This document shows positions 38,601 to 56,400 of a stretch of 64,000 nt of DNA, one piece after another. Positions within the stretch are counted from its first letter, which is position 1; every line of letters begins with the position of its first letter. The stretch is from the NCBI RefSeq assembly GCF_964355755.1, contig NC_092677.1, positions 377,001-441,000 of the forward strand, read 5' to 3'. The position numbers and the translations under genes were made by a program. This stretch comes from Antedon mediterranea (lineage: Eukaryota; Echinodermata; Crinoidea; Comatulida; Antedonidae). The notes under the pieces are model-generated. The model was not told the DNA's origin, made no database searches, and was given only the letters and a program-made list of their open reading frames with translations.

Positions 38601-40002
38601 AGTTGGCTATCCAAATGTACACTGGCAAACATGTTCCTTGTTTTAATATAAATTCATGATTTTGTTTCAATGGATGTTTGGATAGAAAAAATAAAAATCT
38701 GTTAAAAGTGCAAAATGGCCATCCATATTGATTTTGAAAACATACTTTTAATTTATTTAAAAGTATATATATAACAAAATAAGATACCACGGATTACAAC
38801 TCAGCTTTAAATTAATTAAGTTGAGATTTTGTCTTCTTTAATTTACCATCTTGCAACCTCCGGTATAAAGCTTTCAAACAATAGGTCATTAATATTAAAT
38901 ACATAGTAGGCCTTGGAATATGACAATTGATCTACTGTATTATCCAATTGGATTTGAAGACAAATATATCATACTAATGTTGGTAAAGGAACCCTAAAAG
39001 ATGAGTCAGAATATTTTTAGGTTGAGAGGCATTTTATACCAAACTGTTAAATATACTTGGATTTAATAATGAAAAAAAGACATCGCCTACACACAAATTG
39101 ATAACACCACAAACATACCACTCAATATAAATCTTATAGTTGGTAAAAATAACTAATAAACAGACAATACAAAAAAAAATAATGATAAATTATATAAAAT
39201 TATTTTTTAAATAATATTGGAATGTAAATAAAAACAGTAATTTAAAAAATTATAATAAAAAGATAAATATTAATAGACTTTCTTTTATTACACTTCTAAA
39301 CAATAATAACTATGTATCCTTTTAGCTAGTAAGTATCATACTTAAATATTACTATTAAGTAAGTATCATACTTAAATATTACTATTTCATACATAATAAT
39401 AATACATTATTATTTATACCTGTACTGTATGTTGGAAAATTATTTAAAACATTCATTTCTTTCTAGTCTTACCTTGTTCCAAAATTCTTCTTCCAGAAGT
39501 CTGAAGCATCCTGCTTTGTAATCCTAAAATGAGAGTCGATGTAAATACCGTTTGGAAATACCGCTTTTATCTCCGCTAAATTATGACTAAAGATTAACGA
39601 GAGTCTATTTAATTCACGCCGGCACGTTGCAGACTCATCAAACATTCGTTCTTTGTTGTCCTTAAAAAGTTTAATTGTCTGTTTCGTCTTGCGCATAATA
39701 TTATCGACGAAGATCCGAAAGTATTCTATTTCATTCAAAACATGAACACGATCTTCATATTTGGTCCAGATAGTTCGTAGATGATGATACGTGTCCGGGA
39801 GAATGTCAAGAATATAAGGGGGGCTGTTTTTTAGTTTCATTTTGGGATGTTGGCAAAGCCGCATTACTTTTTCCATCCATCTCCATGTTCGTTCGAGTGT
39901 TCTGCGGTCAACAGTTGGTCTTGTTGGTGCTACAAGATCAGCTACCGCACCTCCCAGTTTACTTAAGCCGCTTAAAAAAGCTCTGGCACCACCGCTTGCC
40001 AT
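20687..40002 (-). CDS. CBL: CBL E3 ubiquitin ligase, 10 exons, complete
   Basis: Predicted exons in transcript order: 40002-39473, 34601-34323, 33849-33712, 33448-33229, 32406-32242, 31615-31469, 27825-27603, 26889-26389, 24857-24724, 20974-20687. All are GT/AG with matching phases; product 874 residues. The N-terminal TKB module (four-helix bundle, EF hand, SH2) spans about 40-340 and keeps the phosphotyrosine-binding R274 (FRLSC) and G286. The linker has Y348 and Y351. The RING finger is C361, C364, C376, H378, C381, C384, C396, C399. The tail has two PxxxPR sites (PALPPR 514-519, PELPPR 543-548), two YDIP sites (Y574, Y608) expected to bind CRK-type SH2 domains, YVNT (Y671) and YQNL (Y716) GRB2-type sites, and a C-terminal UBA domain. 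CBL ubiquitinates activated tyrosine kinases and targets them to lysosomes. An upstream GTG is in frame, but the ATG at 40002 is the natural start. Confidence 0.96.
21100..24207. mobile_element. Long inverted-repeat (foldback-like) element in CBL intron 9
   Basis: About 820 bp at 21100-21920 recur as the reverse complement at 23402-24207. Matching landmarks include CAAGGTTACATAGG-like ends, AATAAAAGGTCTTTTGGTAT, TCACTAACGCAGCAACTAGA and the GGTAGCAATGGGTAGCATAT word at the inner edges. Identity is high with scattered indels. The inner right side has a roughly 190-bp subrepeat present about three times (23065, 23252, 23455). The loop carries a degenerate LINE reverse transcriptase. It lies inside the last CBL intron. 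Confidence 0.8.
21930..22910 (+). mobile_element. Degenerate non-LTR retrotransposon reverse transcriptase fragment
   Basis: Successive broken frames encode typical LINE RT blocks: a [19 protein letters not shown]-like block, [16 protein letters not shown], the [11 protein letters not shown] block and the YADD active-site motif (about 22522-22533). Frameshifts and stops (for example around 22160 and 22344) show that it is dead. It is closest in style to Jockey/CR1-type RTs. No endonuclease domain or 3' tail is attached. It fills the loop of the long inverted repeat. Confidence 0.85.
24230..24500 (-). mobile_element. tRNA-derived SINE, minus strand
   Basis: Read from about 24492 on the minus strand: GAGTGGCCAAGCGGTTGAGAC (tRNA-Ser/Leu-like box A), then GGGTTCGCGACTC (box B), followed by a non-tRNA body. 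The same kind of head occurs on the plus strand at 51335 (GAGTGGCTGAGCGGTTAAGA). Confidence 0.6.
24925..25062. mobile_element. MITE family A copy
   Basis: Starts AAGCTTGGTTTCCAGTTGGA and ends AACGGGAACCAAACTTAAAG, with CTGACCAATCACAA and TTGTGATTGGACAA as inner inverted motifs. It lies in the CBL intron just upstream (in transcript sense) of the 24724-24857 exon. Confidence 0.7.
25410..25575. mobile_element. Short palindromic element with CAGTCAACTCTTCC ends
   Basis: Begins CAGTCAACTCTTCCAATACC and ends GGTATTGGAAGAGTTGGACT, flanked by TA on each side. Internal words repeat GACTTTCAGAAAACC / TTCTGGAAAACC. The termini and TA flanks resemble pogo/Tigger-type elements, and the element is too short to code. 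A diverged relative lies at about 37255-37400. Confidence 0.55.
26177..26334. mobile_element. MITE family B copy
   Basis: CCTACACTATCAAACTTTAT at the left and AGTTTGATAGTGTAGACAGA at the right, with interior TGCCCATATATGG and GAGCATATCACTAC. It lies 54 bp from the CBL exon 26389-26889. Confidence 0.8.
27128..27270. mobile_element. MITE family B copy
   Basis: A 143-bp near-complete palindrome. AAGCTCTGTCTATCAAACTA at the left end matches the reverse complement of AGTTTGATAGTGTAGACAGA at the right. Confidence 0.8.
27358..27460. repeat. 29-bp tandem repeat, about 3.5 copies
   Basis: The unit TTTAACATCCATTCACACTA plus ATTCAAATG is repeated; the last copy is degenerate. Confidence 0.8.
28230..28417. 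mobile_element. hAT-like MITE with ATTAGCA target duplication
   Basis: A 188-bp element starting CAGGGGCGGATC and ending GGATCCGCCACTG (inverted termini), flanked by ATTAGCA on both sides (28223-28229 and 28418-28424). It contains a long G run near 28246-28260. CAG(T/G)GGCGGATC ends are typical of widespread non-autonomous hAT-type elements. The 7-bp exact duplication is one short of the usual 8. Confidence 0.75.
28470..28778. repeat. 79-bp satellite array, left block (about 4 copies)
   Basis: Units of 79-80 bp with CACTCTAGGATCTTTGAAGT, TACACCCATTCTAAGCACCT and CCTTGATCATTGGTAATATT. Unit starts lie at about 28510, 28589, 28669 and 28748. The same unit appears again at 30904-31077. Confidence 0.9.
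29945..30663 (-). CDS. Candidate two-exon microprotein gene nested in CBL intron 6
   Basis: Minus-strand exon 1 has ATG AGC GTG TCA G at 30663-30651, followed by a CAG|GTAATC donor. A pyrimidine/AT-rich tract and TTATAG acceptor at 30037-30041 lead into exon 2 (30036-29945), ending in TAA. Phases join to give 34 residues, including [20 protein letters not shown]. An AATAAA on the minus strand about 110 bp after the stop (around 29829-29837) would fit a short 3' UTR. I do not recognise the protein. It has no signal peptide or membrane segment; the middle could form an amphipathic basic helix. Against it: very short exons make chance likely, and it lies in non-coding sequence of CBL on the same strand. 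It could instead be a non-coding RNA or chance sequence. Confidence 0.35.
30904..31077. repeat. 79-bp satellite array, right block (about 2 copies)
   Basis: Same unit and orientation as 28470-28778 (CATTCTAAGCACCTCCTTGA, CACTCTAGGATTTTTTAAGT), with a C-rich expansion at about 31030-31045. The two blocks are separated by about 2.1 kb of unrelated sequence. Confidence 0.9.
32010..32155. mobile_element. Decayed MITE family A copy
   Basis: The right end GTGGAAACCAAGCTTTT and the internal GAGTTGACCAAGCGACGTTG / TTATTGGTCAAATTA motifs match family A. The left end is eroded. It lies close to the CBL exon 32242-32406. Confidence 0.5.
34696..34857. mobile_element. MITE family B copy
   Basis: AAGTTCTGTCTACACTATCA at the left and AAGTTTGATAGTGTAGACAA at the right, with doubled GATATGGTAGTGATATG blocks inside. 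Confidence 0.8.
35545..35695. repeat. AT-rich tandem repeat of TATTGATTATTGATATTCA type
   Basis: Irregular repeats built from ATTGATATTCATATTGATTA within CBL intron 1. A perfect AT-rich inverted repeat (AGAGATTATTATAATCTCTT) lies just to the left, at about 35448-35467. Confidence 0.7.
36651..36835. mobile_element. MITE family B copy with internal expansion
   Basis: AAGCTCTGTCTACACTATCA at the left and AGTTTGATACTATAGACAGA at the right. The interior GGTATATCACTACCATATTT block is repeated three times, making this copy longer than the others. Confidence 0.8.
38151..38646. repeat. 62-bp minisatellite, 8 near-identical copies
   Basis: The unit GGTACTCCTGTGTAGCAGTT ... CATGTTACTTGTTTTAA is repeated exactly every 62 bp (38151, 38213, 38275, 38337, 38399, 38461, 38523, 38585). 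Only the last copy has an obvious change (GTTCCTTG). The near-identity suggests recent expansion. It lies within CBL intron 1. Confidence 0.95.
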
Positions 40003-40359
40003 CACTGCTTCTCAGTCCAGTCCACTGGCTGCCTCTTCGTTTACCTTCAAAAAACAACAAAAAAACCTAGCCTTGCACAGCAGCTAGCCACACAACACGG
40101 TAAAAAGGCTTTATTCACCGACCTGCGCCACTGCTTACCGGTAAACTGAGATTTTATATGTTAAAACATTATCAAAATATTACTCATCTTTCATTTTGTC
40201 CACATTTTGTTCTTTTTTTAGAGAAATAACACGATTTATCTGAGATTCACCATCGAGATGTATCACCTCCTGTGGGCAGATTGTTGAACAGTGTGAACGC
40301 GGAAGTAAATACACGCCCTCTATAGTGCTTCCGCATACACGTCATTTAATTTAGCAAAA
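40003..40359. promoter_or_regulatory. Shared head-to-head promoter region of CBL and TBC1D23
   Basis: Only 357 bp separate the CBL start codon (minus strand) from the TBC1D23 start codon (plus strand). Both 5' UTRs and transcription starts should lie here. No TATA box is evident, as is usual for bidirectional housekeeping promoters. The region is more GC-rich near each gene than in the middle. Confidence 0.7.
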
Positions 40360-48060
<7,701 letters not shown>

Positions 48061-48489
48061 ACTTTTACACCTCTTCATATCTTACTCTACCACCTGCTAA
48101 GTACAGTAACTTCACATTTAACCTTTGACCTTAATTCTAAATACTGGAATATATTGAAATAAGTAATTGATGATAGAATGATATTACAGTATATATATAC
48201 TTTTTTATTTTGGATAAACTTTGAACTTGTTACAGTTATGTAAAAAATGTATGTTTAATTCAGCTTTCTTCCGTTTCTCAGTTTAACATAAAAAAAACCT
48301 ATGTACGTAAGTGGGAGAAAGCAATGAAGAAACAGGAAACCCGAATTACACATACATTTTCTACATATTCTTTTTTTTTTCCACTGAAATATGACTATGA
48401 ATAGTGATTACAGATACCATTTATCTGTGGGAATGTGTGTTTATATAGCTTTACAGTCTTAATAGAAATGGTATGCATGAATGCGTATT

Positions 48490-48495
48490 AATAAA
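48490..48495 (+). terminator. Polyadenylation signal of TBC1D23
   Basis: AATAAA 430 bp after the stop in an AT-rich 3' UTR. Other weaker A-rich sites follow. Confidence 0.4.
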
Positions 48496-48499
48496 ATTT

Positions 48500-50030
48500 A
48501 TTTGAAGAAATTATTAATATATATGAATCAATTTAAATGTATAAAAAAAAAAAAACTGTCTTCAAAATGCATTGAAGGTATCAATCATTGAAGGTATCAA
48601 TCATGTTATATGTGTTTGAAATAATTATTATTTTGTGTTTAAATTATTGACCATAAAGATTTCAAATGAATTGTACTGTATAATAAACATAAAATATATA
48701 AACAGTAAGATTTGCGATTTCAATATTTTAAAATTGTTTTTGTGGATAACGATCTACAACCAAATTGTCTGTACTGTATCTCCACATAATGCATAGTACA
48801 TCCAGTATTAATAGGTAAATTCTATAATAAAGTGTCACATATATCACATGTGATGCTTGCATTGCACTGTAAAGTTAGGGTAATATGCTTATGCCCTATG
48901 ATAAAGGTGTCACATGTTATAATATGTACATACACTGTATTATAGAATTTGATATTGGACAAATTTGCCAAATTAAAATACAAACATGTCATATTTATTT
49001 TAGTGTTACTGTTGTGTATACAAAACGTTGATATATACAAGGCCATGTGTTAGTTGCAAGCTAGAAAATCACTAAGAATCTTGTTGTTTTTATGTAACAT
49101 TATTTTGTTTTTGGTGTATTTATTTCCGAAGGCTTACCTTTGTATACTACATTATTTATAGGGTCTTTATTTCATTATTTTTATTATTTACAAAATGCAA
49201 TAATAATAATGCCATTCATGTGTTGGTGATTCAATAGAAATACATTTTAATTCAAACATTAATGTGCTAATGTTGTCATTAATGCCAAGTGTCTGATACT
49301 ATAAGGATAAATTTAACAAAACATGTTTGTTTAATGTTTTTTTAAAGAGATTCTAAAAGCTCTTTCTAATGTTATTGTGAACAATACCAATATAATATAA
49401 TATACTTAAGATTTTCAGAAATTCTAAATCACCCATGTGGAATTTATGATTACATTACAATGAATAAAAATACCAATTCAAAAATAAGTTTTGTTCATTA
49501 ATGTACCTAATGTTTTTTTTATTCTACCAATTTAGTCATCACTATCAAATCAATCAAAGATGGGTTTTGTTCATTAACTGTACTTAACATTTTTGATTTT
49601 AAACATTTAGACATATAGTCAAGTAGTGCATCAATCGTAGAAGGTTCCTCATAGCAATAAAGTTGAGCCTGGATTTTAACAAAAGAGTTAAAAGAAAAAC
49701 TAGCATCTTCATTTGCAGGTATTCACTAAGTCTGTCTTTACTTTACAAATAATACAATAATTCAGAAAACATTTTAAGTTCAGTTTATATTTATTCATCA
49801 ACATTTACAATACAAAAATAAAAAGTTAGAAAATGTTAATGAGGTAAAAAAAGTTAGGTAAAACTAAACTAGAAAATTACTTTTATTTTAAATTTTCAGT
49901 ACTAGAAATAATTTGAGGACCTTCCCATAGAAGATCAATCCTGGAGTAACAAGTAAGTAAGCAATTCAATACAATATTCTAGTAATCTTTATATTTGGAG
50001 CAGCCAGTCATCTTGATTGGTATGCCTACT
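48500..50030. other. Intergenic AT-rich interval between TBC1D23 and SLC5
   Basis: No exon was recognised on either strand. The sequence is low-complexity and AT-rich. Two near-identical TTGAAGGTATCAATCA words occur at 48572-48606. The MITE at 50035 lies at its right edge. Confidence 0.5.
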
Positions 50031-50034
50031 CTAT

Positions 50035-50185
50035 AAAGCTCTGTCTACACTATCAAACTAGTTTGACAAAAAAAGTGTGATATGCCTAAATATTGTAGCC
50101 ATATGCCTAAATATGGTGGTGATATGACATGTCCATATATGGGAATTGTTTTTGTCGCATAAAGTTTGATAGTGTAGACAGAGCT
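50035..50185. mobile_element. MITE family B copy
   Basis: AAAGCTCTGTCTACACTATC at the left and AAGTTTGATAGTGTAGACAG at the right with the family interior. It lies downstream of the SLC5 gene and could fall in its 3' UTR. Confidence 0.85.
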
Positions 50186-50483
50186 GTAGAGTGTATTCTT
50201 GTTGAATGCTTTGATGAGATGAAGGGAAGTCAATTAATCTATTTTATTATTTTAAAAAAAATGTATATTATATACATCAAAATACATTGTAGATGTACAG
50301 TATTTCATCAGGTTATTCTATATCTCGTAAACTTCGTAAATATTGTCAACTATTTCTAATTGTCTAAATTTGACAATTTGTATAGCTATTTAGAAGTCTT
50401 GTGTACAAAGCCCATACAAATATAGTCATGGTGTGCTCAAAATGCTAATATAGTTCACTAGCTGTAAAGAAGGCGGAATGTGA

Positions 50484-53400
50484 TCAAATGCCTGTCTGTT
50501 CTTCCTTCATCTTTGGTTCCTGTGGAAATACAATTTAATTTCATTTCATAACATTTATTAACAAACTATGACAAGTAAGTAAGTATACTTACTTAGAGCA
50601 CATGTCTGTAGTTTAAGCTTGGTTCGCACTTGGAGGCAACGAAGAGGCGGCGCAATGCAAGTGGATTGATCAATCACAAGTAACAGGTGATCCTTCGCGT
50701 CGTGATTGGTCCAGCTTACGAGCGTGCGCTGCGTCCAAGTGGGAACCAAGCTCTATAGTTAGCGTAAGAATCATTGGTTCAAACCAGTCCAGTCCACGGT
50801 AGATCATACCTAATCTTTAATGAAGCGTATTTGACAAAGAATGGTAGTAAAGGGGGCAGTCATGATGATGAGTTTGTTTTTGAAAATGAGAGTTTGTAGA
50901 GTACCTCGTTTGATTGTGACGTCACAACCATAACGTGTCCGTTAATGTAACCATCATCGTCAAAGTCTGCCTGAACACCTTTCGTTTCCATCATCGTTTT
51001 GTTGTAATATCCGGTTTGCATTGTCATTTCCTGAAAAACATGACATGTGTTTGATTGCAAATGAGGGACGTTTAGCTGTTGGTCAACTTCATTCTTCATT
51101 CTATTGTCATACTATATTTCTGTGTGACGACTTGTTACTTACCTGGACACTGTCATCGTCCTCTTCTGGTGGAACACCACAATGTAATGTTTGCCGCCAT
51201 TTTTTAGGCAGACAACAACACATGATATCGAAGACTGGTGATATCAGGCCAGGGTCTAGTTCGCTTGGATCTTGTGCTCCTGAAAATGTATTGAAAAAGA
51301 ACATGGTAGATCTGATCATGGAATACAATGTTGGAGTGAGTGGCTGAGCGGTTAAGACAGTGGAACCGTAATTACGTAGCCATAACATCGGCACTTTAAA
51401 GAACCTAGTACATCTTTCGAGACGAGTAGGGGTTACCCCGGTGTATTAGTACATCACAGCCACTGATCACCAACTGGGCCCTCTGGGAGGGCCCAGTTCA
51501 GTCTTTGACTGAAGAGGTTACCCAGTATAAATATAAATTTCAATTTCAATCAAGGATAAGATCGTTTTCCCTTTTGAGCGATGTATTTGTTTGTATTCAT
51601 TTGATATTCTTGGTTTTTCTAAGGAAACGTAACATGGACACGTACTACGTATAATATGTCGACAAAATTAGCAATCCCCGAACGGCACCTCGTAGGAATG
51701 CAATACATTCATTCTGCACGGTTTGTTAACTTGAGACATATTCGATATTCTGAGATTAGATTCAAAAGTATCAGAGTACTTGATTTATATATTTCATTAC
51801 ACGTAGGCCTACCTATGGCAAGTTTTGGCGGATTTGGCTTGCCATACCTACCTGTTATGAAACTCGTTACTAAGCCAAAGAATAGAGTTGATAAAACAGC
51901 CACAGCGCTATAATATAGGTAACTCATAGAATACCACGTTTCAGCTAGATTTGTGCTGAAAATTAACGTCATAAACCCAACTTAAATACCTTAAAATAAA
52001 TTATAAAAGTAATGTAATAATAATTAATTATAATTATAATTATTGTAATTATATTTTATAATACATTTTAGAATATCGTATTTTGGAGTATAGCATACTG
52101 TAATATCTGAATACCGAAGTGATTTAAATGTTTGCGTCACTAGGCCTACACATAACCAACCAATGAAACAATAAACTAACAAATCAGATAACCAATCAAC
52201 AGACAACCAATGAAACAATAAACCGACCAATGAAAATGAGTCTCAATCATTTCTACAACCAACAGAATTATCCAATCAAATTTACGTCAACCAACCGATC
52301 GACCAATCAATCAATCAATCAATCAATTAACAACTAACAAACAACTAGCACACCATCTGATCAAGCAACACATCACCATATTATTAAAAGTATTAAAAAT
52401 AAACTTACTATGGTTCTGGCGTAGTTGGTATCATTGTTGTATCAAATGGTGATATTGTTGTAATAGTATCGTTACAGAGGGCTACAGAGATTGGTTTATT
52501 ACCAAGCCATTTAGTATATGGTGGGTAGAATTGAGCGCCAACTCCAACCCAAAACGAAAAACCCAATCCGGAAAATAATCCAACGATTGCACCCTAAAAA
52601 GAGAAACACAAATTCGATCGATGTGCATGGAACTACTTTATAAAATGTTAGTGTGTTATGACTATGCGACACTACCGGGTTACAGCTACAGTGTTTGTAA
52701 CCTTAAGGTGCTGAATCTTATTACCCACCGTCCTTCGGATTTGTCGTAAAGCCGTTGGTTTCGTGGACAGAAAACACACACGAACTTTACGTGCACTGTG
52801 TGCATTATCTTAAATGAGTGGCAATCCTAGCGCTGTCGTGGGTCCCTTGAGGGTCTTCTGATTAGACAGTTGTATATACAAGGTACATTATATTTAAATT
52901 ACTTATAGGCCTATATTGTACAATAACAAAGGAAACAAAGTGAACAAACATGAGAGTTATCAAACCAGGAAGATGTACTGTACATCTGCCTCATCATACG
53001 ATAATTAAAACCCACAACATTCTGTATCGCCTCCAAACAAGCGGCTGCGACAATTTATAAAAAATAGATGAAAAGAAGCTTACGATTGAGTTGGTCCAAG
53101 GAAAGAACATTCCTAGCATAAAAACCCCCAATAACGGACCGCCAATCATTCCAAATATACTAAGTGCAGCTTGAAGAACGTCACCAAGTTGAGACGCGAC
53201 GTAAGCCATACCAATCGACAGCAACCCAAACGAACACACTGGAAACAATTCAAAAATTATAATAGGTCTAATTTATAATCAATGATAGTACGTATGCGGC
53301 AGAAAATCGAGGCATTTTAAAAAGAAGAGAATAAATACGTTGAACTAACGGCAGACTATACACGTTACTATAGGACTATATAAATCGAACGATCGGTTGA

Positions 53401-56400
53401 TTGCCAATTTTATTGCAAGTGGTTTCAATGGTGATGATCCAGTTCAATTACGTCCGAGTATATGTAAAAACATTTGACCAATCAACGTAGCTCCCTGACG
53501 CAAAGCTACTTCGTATAAGTACTTTAATTTACCATCATGATTATATTAACTATAATGCACTTACCTACTACTTTACTAATCTGTGTATACTTTTCCTCGG
53601 AGGGGTTAAAAAATGGTTTAATTACGTCTTCACCCAAAACAGCGGCTAATGAATTCAGTCCAGAAGACACTGTACTGTAACAGAACATTAAAACTATATT
53701 AAAATGTGCGTCAACATGAATGTGTGTGTATACTGTACTTCGAAATACCGTTCACTGTGTATGCGTCACTATGACGCAATGCCCGAGAGGGAGACGCGTC
53801 ACATTAGTAATGGGAACCGAGCTTTAATAGAAAAAACATTGGTACGAGGAGGCGCCGTTTGGAACACTGCCGACTGTCAACATAATACAGTTTTATGACA
53901 CAGAAATAATGTCCCGAACGGTGCCTTGTACAGTCATACCTTAAAGCACCGCTGAACATTGCAGCAACGAAAAGTCCCGGTATGCCGGGGAAATCCGCAA
54001 GAATGTCCATTACAAGGTACGGCATCAGCTATAAGAAGAGTAAGAAAGAAATAATGTTAGAATAATGACAAGTCAACCTCCTTGCCGCCGCGCTCATGGT
54101 GCATGCTGGGAATGGCACAAGCTGGGGTTCTTTTTCCATGTTGGTCATATCTTAAATAAACATCTTATTTACTTTGTTCCAATCAGGACGCAACTCAAGG
54201 AAGGACGTAAACTCAACGCGAAAGTATTTGGCCAATCACAATTACGAGCGACGACTCGTGAGCCCCGTGACTAATTACACTTCGTCTACGTCCTTGGCTG
54301 CGGTCGTAGAGTCAAGATCATTATTGTTCTCCCCTCAATCAGCTAAATAATAAGAGTAAATACCTGATCCGTTTGTTTGACATAACCTGCTGTGTACGGG
54401 TCACAATCTCTGTAAACTGCGTACATCACTAACCCACACATAGTAGCTAATGATACAATAGTAAATAAACCGAAAGCGTTTATATACAACGCTCTGGAAA
54501 TAGAAAAAAAAATAGATAAACAAAAAATTTAAATTAAACGAAAAACGTATAGCTTGGTTCTCACTAGACGCGCGTCTACGTCATTGCGTTGCCTGGGAAC
54601 CGAGCTTAATGCGATTTGATTCGCCGAAATGTGGTAGAGAAACTGGCCACTTACATTTGAGCATCTTTCATACTTTTACAACTCAGATAGCGTTGAACTT
54701 GTGATTGGTTTACTCCATATATGGCGACCCACGTGAAAAATCCTCCAATTAAAATCGACCAAAACGAGTGACGTATACGAGGGTCCGCACCAAATCTGTA
54801 AACATAAATTGCAACGTATTATTATATCACTGTGACGATTTGCGTTTTCGCAAAATTCCCACCGATTCGTTTATATAGGTGCATATGCCTACTTACTCAT
54901 CAAATTCAATTCGTCCACCTTCTTGAGAAAATTCCCAAATGTTACCGAATCCTCCCAAGTCTACCGATCCTTTGATGATTACCGCCAGGAAACCAGCTAT
55001 CATTACTGTCACCTGGAACACGTCAGTCCATATTACAGCTTTTAAGCCACCCTAACAAATACAAAAAACATTTTCTCAAACAACCATCGTCATCTTTCGT
55101 ATCATCACTACACTTCCTCCGGTTTGGATAGTAGCCTATACCTTTGTCGAACTTGGCGTGCCATATTAGTTTACAGATAATGAATATTTATGAGTGCAAT
55201 GGTACAAATAATTTCACTTCGTGAAAGATGAATGATTATTAAGAATCTATTCACGTGTGTTAAAATCATGAGTATTTTCATTTCATTTCTTTATTCAAAA
55301 CAATATAACATTAAAAACTGTACAAGAATGAATTCAGGGTAGCACAAAAAAGTAACCAATGGTCAAATTATTTCCATTGTGGCCCTTAAGGATGAAATAT
55401 ACTTACTATTGTGCAATAGAACGTGCAGACAATACCACAAGCCCAAACGGCGCCCCATAGTGTAAATCCAGTTACTAATTAATCATAAACACGCAATTAA
55501 CTGATTGTGAAAACATTTCAAATAAATCTTGAAAGAATTTCATTTAGCTTCGATTTTGTATAGATGACAAATTTCGTTTTTGTAAAAGCACAAGTTAACG
55601 GAGTACTTACTCGAACGTTTCGATCTCTATCAGAGATCCTTCTCAACTGACTGCGGAGTGTTAATGCAGCTTGGTCATTCTTGACGTCATCTGTTGATGA
55701 CGTTGTACGCCTCCGGTTGTAGGTTGGAGGTTGTGCGGGGCTCGGCCAGGTGATGTGTCTATCAAATCATTGTACAAATGCGAGAGTTCGTGGGCTCCAG
55801 TGTCCCGGTTCATGGTCTTCTCTTTATTTCTCCTTATATGTAATGATTCTCTAATCTGTCTGTCTTTGCGTTTAGGCTCTTTGGTTAAGATGGTAGCCTC
55901 CCAGTTCGGTACATGATTGTGTTTTATGACATGTTCTGTAATGGCAGATTTGTGTATGATCGAAGATGTGGATGTTCTGGAGGCCCTAGTCATTACTCCC
56001 CCCGTGTTTGTTGTAACATCTTTTTTGTGATCATTAATTCGTGTTTGTAATGCCCTCCCTGTTTCCCCAATATAAACTTGTGGACAGTTGCGGCAGGTGA
56101 CTTCGTAGATTACTCCACATGTATCCATCTTCTCGATTTTATCTTTTGGGTGGACGAGGCTATTCTTGATTTTATTTTGGGGTAGGAAATAGGTTCCGAC
56201 ATTGTGATAGGAGAGAGTGCGTCGTATTCTTTCTGCCATTCCTTTTACATAGGGGATTCCTATGCTACCTCGCATCTTGATCTTTTCCTTCTGTGGTTCG
56301 TGTCCTTTGTTCTTTTTCCTTTTTCGGTTTTCCATAACTCTCTGGAAGGACCACTCTGGATACTGGCAGTTGTGTAACGCTTTCTTGATGTTATCCATCT

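Noticed and set aside
38151-38646. Regular direct repeats that could look like a CRISPR array
   Set aside because: The whole 62-bp unit is repeated with no variable spacers, and the DNA is eukaryotic. It is a minisatellite.
51852-51955. Alternative, closer acceptor (ATTATAG at about 51914) for SLC5 exon 12
   Set aside because: It also keeps the frame but would remove the [10 protein letters not shown] segment, which matches the family's last membrane-helix start. The upstream TTTTCAG acceptor was chosen.
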